Below are positions 59,999 to 64,000 of a stretch of 64,000 bases of DNA, piece by piece. The notes under the pieces were generated by a model. That model was not told the DNA's origin, searched no databases, and saw nothing but the letters and a program-made list of their open reading frames with translations. Position 1 is the first letter of the stretch. Each line of letters opens with the position of its first letter. Made by a program: the position numbers and the translations under genes. Source of the stretch: Mangrovibacterium sp041596335 (GTDB taxonomy: Bacteria > Bacteroidota > Bacteroidia > Bacteroidales > Prolixibacteraceae); contig NZ_JBFHIT010000023.1 of the NCBI RefSeq assembly GCF_041596335.1, positions 7,650 to 71,649 on the forward strand, written 5' to 3'.

Positions 59999-60145
59999 AA
60001 AATGAGTTGAGATTCGGCTTCTAATAGCTTGTTTTACCGATAATTTTCATGGTTTCAGCGAATTTGAAATCCTTTTCCACTTTTATTTGGGCAAATTTGT
60101 AAGGTACACGCTTTTTAACGATCAATCGCATAAACATTCTATAGC

Positions 60146-60862
60146 ATGAGAAAATCGATCTTTTTAGGGGGAATCCTGGTCTCACTTTTCTTTCTTCAAT
60201 CGTGTATTTATGTAGGTCCGTCTGTAAGAGGCAGCGGAACTGTTACCCGGGAAAACCGGCAATTATCCGGATTTGTAAATTTGGAGGTGTCCAACGGGCT
60301 GGAAGTCCTTTTGGTTTCGGATTCTACAGAATACCTTATAGTTGTGGCTGATGATAATTTGCACGATTACATTCGGACTGAGCTGAAAGGTAAAACACTC
60401 GAAATCTATTCGGAAAGCAGAATCCGGTCGGCAGAATCCAAAAAGGTCTATGTTCACTACGTTGGGTTGGAGGAAGTGGAGTCTACCTCCGGCAGTGTGA
60501 TTCGCAGTGAAGGGCTGGTTCGTGGCTCGAAGGTTGCCGTAAAAGCTTCCTCTGGAAGCATGCAGTTTATCGAAATTCAAACTGATGAGGTGAAAGCCCG
60601 GTGTTCGTCGGGAGCGCAAATCTACCTTTCAGGAGCAAGCACTAAAGCAGAAGTTCAGGCTTCATCCGGTGCGCAGTTCATCGGAAGTGAGTTGCGCACA
60701 AAACGTTGCGAGCTTGATGTGTCCAGTGGAGCACAAATCTCGATTGAAGTTGCAGACGAAATAATCGCTGAAGCTTCGAGCGGTGGCCAGATTCGTTACT
60801 CGGGCAAGCCAGCTAAAACGGAAATTCATACTTCTTCGGGCGGCTCTGTATCGCCTAAATAA
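60146..60862 (+). CDS. DUF2807 lipoprotein (head GIN domain), first of two
   Basis: 238 residues, lipoprotein signal (LFFLQSC, Cys20). The mature protein opens with RGSGTVTRENRQLSGFVNLEVSNGLEVLLV and continues as a repetitive beta-helix with SSG turns (ASSGS, CSSGAQ, SSGAQ, SSGGQ, SSGGS). This is the DUF2807 putative auto-transporter adhesin head GIN domain. Surface or periplasmic; function unknown. 67 bases before its paralogue. Confidence 0.88.
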   Translation: MRKSIFLGGILVSLFFLQSCIYVGPSVRGSGTVTRENRQLSGFVNLEVSNGLEVLLVSDSTEYLIVVADDNLHDYIRTELKGKTLEIYSESRIRSAESKKVYVHYVGLEEVESTSGSVIRSEGLVRGSKVAVKASSGSMQFIEIQTDEVKARCSSGAQIYLSGASTKAEVQASSGAQFIGSELRTKRCELDVSSGAQISIEVADEIIAEASSGGQIRYSGKPAKTEIHTSSGGSVSPK

Positions 60863-60929
60863 GCGCCCGCAACAGGTCGCATAACTTTCAGGTTGGAAGG
60901 CGTAAAATCAAGCTTAAATACTCTTAAAG

Positions 60930-61643
60930 ATGAAAAGTAAATTATTCCGATGCATTGTCCTCGCCGCAGGATTTGCATTTATTAGTCTCGGTAGTTTGGC
61001 AGAAAGCCAGAATCAACAAAAGCGGATCGTCAGTTCGTTTAGTCAAATTTCAGTGTCAGGCGGAATTGATCTGTACCTCACTCAGGGCGCTCAGGAGCAG
61101 GTAATGGTGGAGGCTGATGACGATTTGATTGATAAAATCATCACAAAAGTAGAGGGTGAAACCTTGCATATATACATTGAAAAACACACTGGTTGGGTTT
61201 GGGATTGGTTCCAAAGCCGGAAAGTCTATGTTACTTTCGACGATCTTACTCGCCTGGAGGCTTCTGCTGGTGCAGATGTGGCGGCCAATGGAGCGGTCAA
61301 CGCTGAAACGATCCGGATTTCAGCCAGCAGTGGATCGGATGTTGCCTTCGAGCGCCTTTTCGCGCAGTCGGTGCAGTTAAGTACCAGTAGCGGTGCTGAT
61401 GCTAAAATTGCTGGTGAAACACGTAACCTCTCTGCTGATGCCTCAAGTGGAAGTGATCTGGATTGTGGTGACCTTATCGCGCAGTTTGTTCGTGCCGCTA
61501 CGTCGAGTGGTGCTGATGTCGTTGTCTATGCCATCGAATCGCTCACCGCAAACGCCAGTAGTGGTGGTGATGTTCTATACAAAGGAAACCCGAAACTAAA
61601 GGATATTGATGAATCAAGTGGTGGAGAAGTGGAGCCCTATTAA
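60930..61643 (+). CDS. DUF2807 protein, second of two
   Basis: 237 residues, signal peptide without lipobox Cys (ISLGSLAES). Same build as the preceding gene: FSQISVSGGIDLYLTQG, EGETLHIYIE, then SASSGSD, TSSGAD, ASSGSD and SSGGD/SSGGE turns of a right-handed beta-helix. Evidently a tandem duplicate that has lost or never had the lipid anchor. Confidence 0.88.
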   Translation: MKSKLFRCIVLAAGFAFISLGSLAESQNQQKRIVSSFSQISVSGGIDLYLTQGAQEQVMVEADDDLIDKIITKVEGETLHIYIEKHTGWVWDWFQSRKVYVTFDDLTRLEASAGADVAANGAVNAETIRISASSGSDVAFERLFAQSVQLSTSSGADAKIAGETRNLSADASSGSDLDCGDLIAQFVRAATSSGADVVVYAIESLTANASSGGDVLYKGNPKLKDIDESSGGEVEPY

Positions 61644-61927
61644 CGGAAACAAGCTCACCTTCGAATCGCGACTGTTTAGATCGGTATAATTTACCTCAAG
61701 CACCGCCTCTCGTTCTCCAATGCTCGTATTACTTTTCGCGCCTGCATTTTCGAATGTTTAATATATGTTACATAAAAGTCTTATTATTATCCAGTTTTAG
61801 GAAAAAATATGAACTATCGCCCTCATTCTTACGTTCAATTAATTGTCTTTGATTTCTATTTCGTTTAACTTAGTAAGAACGTCAATAAGGAAATAATACA
61901 TTTTGTTTAACTTAAAATTTATAAGCT

Positions 61928-62191
61928 ATGAGTTCAGGAAAAGTCGTACTTGGAGTTTTGGCCGGATTAGCAGCCGGTGCTATGTTAGGTATCTTGTTCG
62001 CCCCGGATAAAGGAACCGAAACCAGGCGTAAGATAGCCGAAAAAGGAGAGGATTATTTGGATGACATGAAAGAAAAGATGAGCGATCTGATGGACGATCT
62101 TCATGATCAGGTTGATTCTGCTAAAAAGAAAGTGAAAGATTTGGAGACTAAGATTACCAGCAAAGCAAAAGAAGAACCGTCTACCAATTAA
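61928..62191 (+). CDS. YtxH-domain protein
   Basis: 87 residues. N-terminal Gly/Ala-rich hydrophobic segment (VVLGVLAGLAAGAMLGILFAPDKGTETR, the YtxH signature) and a charged coiled-coil tail. Gas-vesicle-protein/YtxH-like small stress proteins of this kind are common at the membrane. First of three closely spaced genes. Confidence 0.88.
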   Translation: MSSGKVVLGVLAGLAAGAMLGILFAPDKGTETRRKIAEKGEDYLDDMKEKMSDLMDDLHDQVDSAKKKVKDLETKITSKAKEEPSTN

Positions 62192-62239
62192 TTCAACGTA
62201 TCCACTTTAATTCTTGTTAATCAAGAACAAAAAACCTCT

Positions 62240-62596
62240 ATGGAAGAACAAACGGAATTAATAGATGAGCTGATTGAAAAAGGTCAGAAGTACGGCCAAA
62301 CAACACTTCATTTATTGAAACTTAGAACATTGGACAAAACATCGGATGTTTTGTCCAATATTGTTTCATGGCTGCCAGTAATTCTTGCAGCATTAATCTT
62401 CTTTTTAATCCTGAATATAGGCATTGGACTATGGTTGGGCGAATTCCTCGGAAAAATGTACTACGGTTTCTTTGCCGTTTCCGGCTTTTATTGCTTGATA
62501 ACAATCATCTTGCTGATTTTCCGCAAACCTCTCCTGAAACATCCGATGACGAATTCGATTATCAACCAGATTTTGAAGGAGGAAGATAGCATATGA
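62240..62596 (+). CDS. YqjE/holin-superfamily-III-like membrane protein
   Basis: 118 residues, soluble N-terminal helix and two membrane helices (about 43-65 and 76-94). The layout fits the Actinobacterial Holin-X/YqjE family, which despite its name is not a sign of a prophage. Its end overlaps the next start by 4 bases. Confidence 0.8.
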   Translation: MEEQTELIDELIEKGQKYGQTTLHLLKLRTLDKTSDVLSNIVSWLPVILAALIFFLILNIGIGLWLGEFLGKMYYGFFAVSGFYCLITIILLIFRKPLLKHPMTNSIINQILKEEDSI

Positions 62597-63063
62597 AGTA
62601 TACGCGAAAATCGCTAAAGCAAGAAATTCGGATGTTGGAAACTCGTCAGTTAGAAGAACGGGCCGATTTCATCCAACACGTGAAGGTTACATTCGATAGT
62701 CTTAGGCCAATTAACCTCATCAGAAGTAGTCTGCGTGATTTCTCAAACGCTGTTGAGGTTCGGAGCGGTATATTAGAAACGATTCTTCCTTTACTTACCA
62801 ATTTCATTTCCGGAAGAATGATCCTCCGTACACACCGGAATAGTTTTCGCCGGATTGTTGCCACAGTAATACAGGTCGCCATGACCAATTTTACGGCCAA
62901 ATACAGTCATTCCATTGTTGAACTGTTTACTGAGTTTGCCGACCGGATTAAAGAGCTTTTTTCACGAGGAAAACCGGTTGCGGATGAACCGGAAGCGAAT
63001 TCGGATCCTGTCAGTTCAAAAGTAGAGGGCGATTCTGCTCCCCCGGAAGACAAACCCCTGTAG
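62593..63063 (+). CDS. Third protein of the YtxH/YqjE cluster, unknown
   Basis: 156 residues, ATG overlapping the previous stop by 4 bases. Basic, helical N-terminal two thirds without a clear membrane helix; acidic, Pro/Glu/Ser-rich tail (about 128-156). Its place after a YqjE-like gene parallels YqjK in enterobacteria, but I see no sequence proof. Function unknown. Confidence 0.75.
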   Translation: MKYTRKSLKQEIRMLETRQLEERADFIQHVKVTFDSLRPINLIRSSLRDFSNAVEVRSGILETILPLLTNFISGRMILRTHRNSFRRIVATVIQVAMTNFTAKYSHSIVELFTEFADRIKELFSRGKPVADEPEANSDPVSSKVEGDSAPPEDKPL

Positions 63064-63296
63064 TTATATCGAACTATCGTTATCGAGTGAATCCTCTGGC
63101 AGCTTTTCTCCCGTTGAGTTTTGCCGTCTTGTGAAAAAGCGCAGGAATGACTCAAGAATTCCCGACTTCCGGTGATGGAAAGTGAATTATTTTTTTTAGG
63201 GGCTTCAGAGTAATTGTTCGGTGCCAGGCCAATTGATTCGCGGGTAGCAAGGAAGTGCGATTGGTGAAATTGCGAGGAAAAAATCAGGAAAAAGCA

Positions 63297-63323
63297 AAGG
63301 CCCCAACAAATTGTTGAGGCCTT
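63297..63323 (-). terminator. Terminator of the sdhB gene
   Basis: AAGGCC (63297-63302) / GGCCTT (63318-63323) plus inner CAACA / TGTTG, with a T-rich tract beyond on the minus strand. Confidence 0.65.
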
Positions 63324-63345
63324 CGTATTAATTGGGTCATTCAGA

Positions 63346-64000
63346 CTATTCCGACAAGCGTGAAGCCAGATATTGACGGTTTAGGCGGGCAATGTTCGTA
63401 ATTGAAATGTTTTTTGGACATTCAACCTCACAAGCTCCGGTGTTTGTACAACCACCAAATCCAAGCTCATCCATTTTTGCAACCATTGCTTTCGCACGGC
63501 GTTTAGCTTCAACACGGCCCTGTGGCAACAACGCCAGTTGGCTCACTTTCGCTGAAACAAACAACATGGCCGATGAGTTTTTACAAGCCGCAACACAAGC
63601 GCCGCAACCAATACATGAGGCTGAATCCATTGCTTCATCAGCATCAACTTTTGGAATTGGGATTGCATTGGCATCGGGCACACCACCGGTTGACACAGAT
63701 ACATAACCTCCGGCAGCGATAATTTTATCGAAAGCAGAACGGTCAACGATCAAGTCTTTGATGATCGGGAATGCAGCACCACGCCAAGGCTCGATGGTAA
63801 CAGTTTCACCATCTTTAAATTTACGCATGTGTAACTGACAGGTGGTTACATCGTCATCCGGTCCGTGAGGACGGCCATTGATGTAAAGCGAACACATTCC
63901 GCAAATACCTTCACGACAGTCGTGGTCGAAAGCCACGGGTTCTTTATTTTCACCAACCAGCTGCTCATTCAAAATGTCCATCATTTCGAGGAATGAGCTA
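63346..64000 (-). CDS. sdhB: Succinate dehydrogenase/fumarate reductase iron-sulfur subunit, 5' end outside window
   Basis: The C-terminal 217 or so residues of the B subunit. The frame is open through the right edge (SSFLEMMDILNEQL), so the N-terminal part is missing. Visible cluster ligands: 2Fe-2S CREGICGMC, 4Fe-4S CIGCGACVAAC and the C-terminal CTNTGACEVECP. It transfers electrons between the flavoprotein and the quinone in the inner membrane. sdhA and sdhC should lie to the right. As the last gene of its operon, it is followed by a terminator at 63297-63323. Confidence 0.95.
   Translation of the reverse strand, partial: SSFLEMMDILNEQLVGENKEPVAFDHDCREGICGMCSLYINGRPHGPDDDVTTCQLHMRKFKDGETVTIEPWRGAAFPIIKDLIVDRSAFDKIIAAGGYVSVSTGGVPDANAIPIPKVDADEAMDSASCIGCGACVAACKNSSAMLFVSAKVSQLALLPQGRVEAKRRAKAMVAKMDELGFGGCTNTGACEVECPKNISITNIARLNRQYLASRLSE

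Noticed and set aside
62240..62596. Prophage holin
   Set aside because: Holin-X/YqjE proteins are ordinary chromosomal membrane proteins and no phage genes are nearby.
1..64000. CRISPR arrays, rRNA, tRNA genes, transposase genes
   Set aside because: Read through for regularly spaced repeats, tRNA arms, rRNA motifs and DDE or tyrosine recombinase motifs; none convincing. A covariance-model scan would settle the RNA genes.

Overview
The window reads as a chromosome segment of a Bacteroidota bacterium, most likely a free-living or marine member of the Marinilabiliales (Prolixibacteraceae-like); the order-level placement is an inference. Support comes from the many promoters of the Bacteroidota type (TTTG, about 18-22 nt, then TAnnTTTG), a type IX secretion component (PorZ), a large TonB-dependent receptor, SPOR and DUF2807 proteins, and lipoproteins with short signal peptides. 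Gene order is mosaic, with many one- to three-gene transcription units separated by clear hairpin terminators.

Layout. 0-8 kb: small envelope proteins, an orphan ClpP, a YghZ-type aldo/keto reductase, a PPDK/PEP-synthase regulatory protein, a ROK sugar kinase and an extended SDR. 8-17 kb: Nim-like flavoprotein, DnaG, a TauE/SafE permease, a WxxGxW-repeat protein, YkvA, DusB, a Lys-rich microprotein, a CPBP protease, a conserved unknown and NadA. 17-24 kb: a secreted GH2 beta-galactosidase lipoprotein and an Oar-like TonB-dependent receptor, transcribed divergently. 24-28 kb: a PadR/PspC/DUF4252 operon headed by a small exported protein with four WM repeats. 28-31 kb: M3 dipeptidase and NudC. 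31.7-36.9 kb: HAD phosphatase, GpgS-like glycosyltransferase, GH13_18 phosphorylase and glycerate kinase, which together look like a complete make-and-break cycle for the compatible solute glucosylglycerate. 36.9-39.5 kb: an AT-rich type II restriction-modification pair bounded by two copies of a palindromic repeat. 39.6-44.2 kb: an ArsR-controlled organoarsenical resistance island (ArsE, ArsF, ArsG, ArsP-type permease, split-Soret-like cytochrome, ProC-like dehydrogenase) with three matching operators. 44.5-50.1 kb: a TetR-TolC-HlyD-ABC2-ABC2 export operon without an ATPase. 50-64 kb: RdgB, PorZ, RecO, an aminotransferase-fold protein lacking its catalytic lysine, a SPOR lipoprotein, a degenerate GIY-YIG protein, CtpA protease, a membrane-anchored receiver protein, CoaX, two DUF2807 proteins, a YtxH/holin-like trio and the 3' part of sdhB.

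The most notable signals are the glucosylglycerate cycle, the three-operator ArsR circuit, the repeat-bounded R-M module, the lysine-less aminotransferase homologue, and the WM-repeat protein with its candidate PadR operator array.
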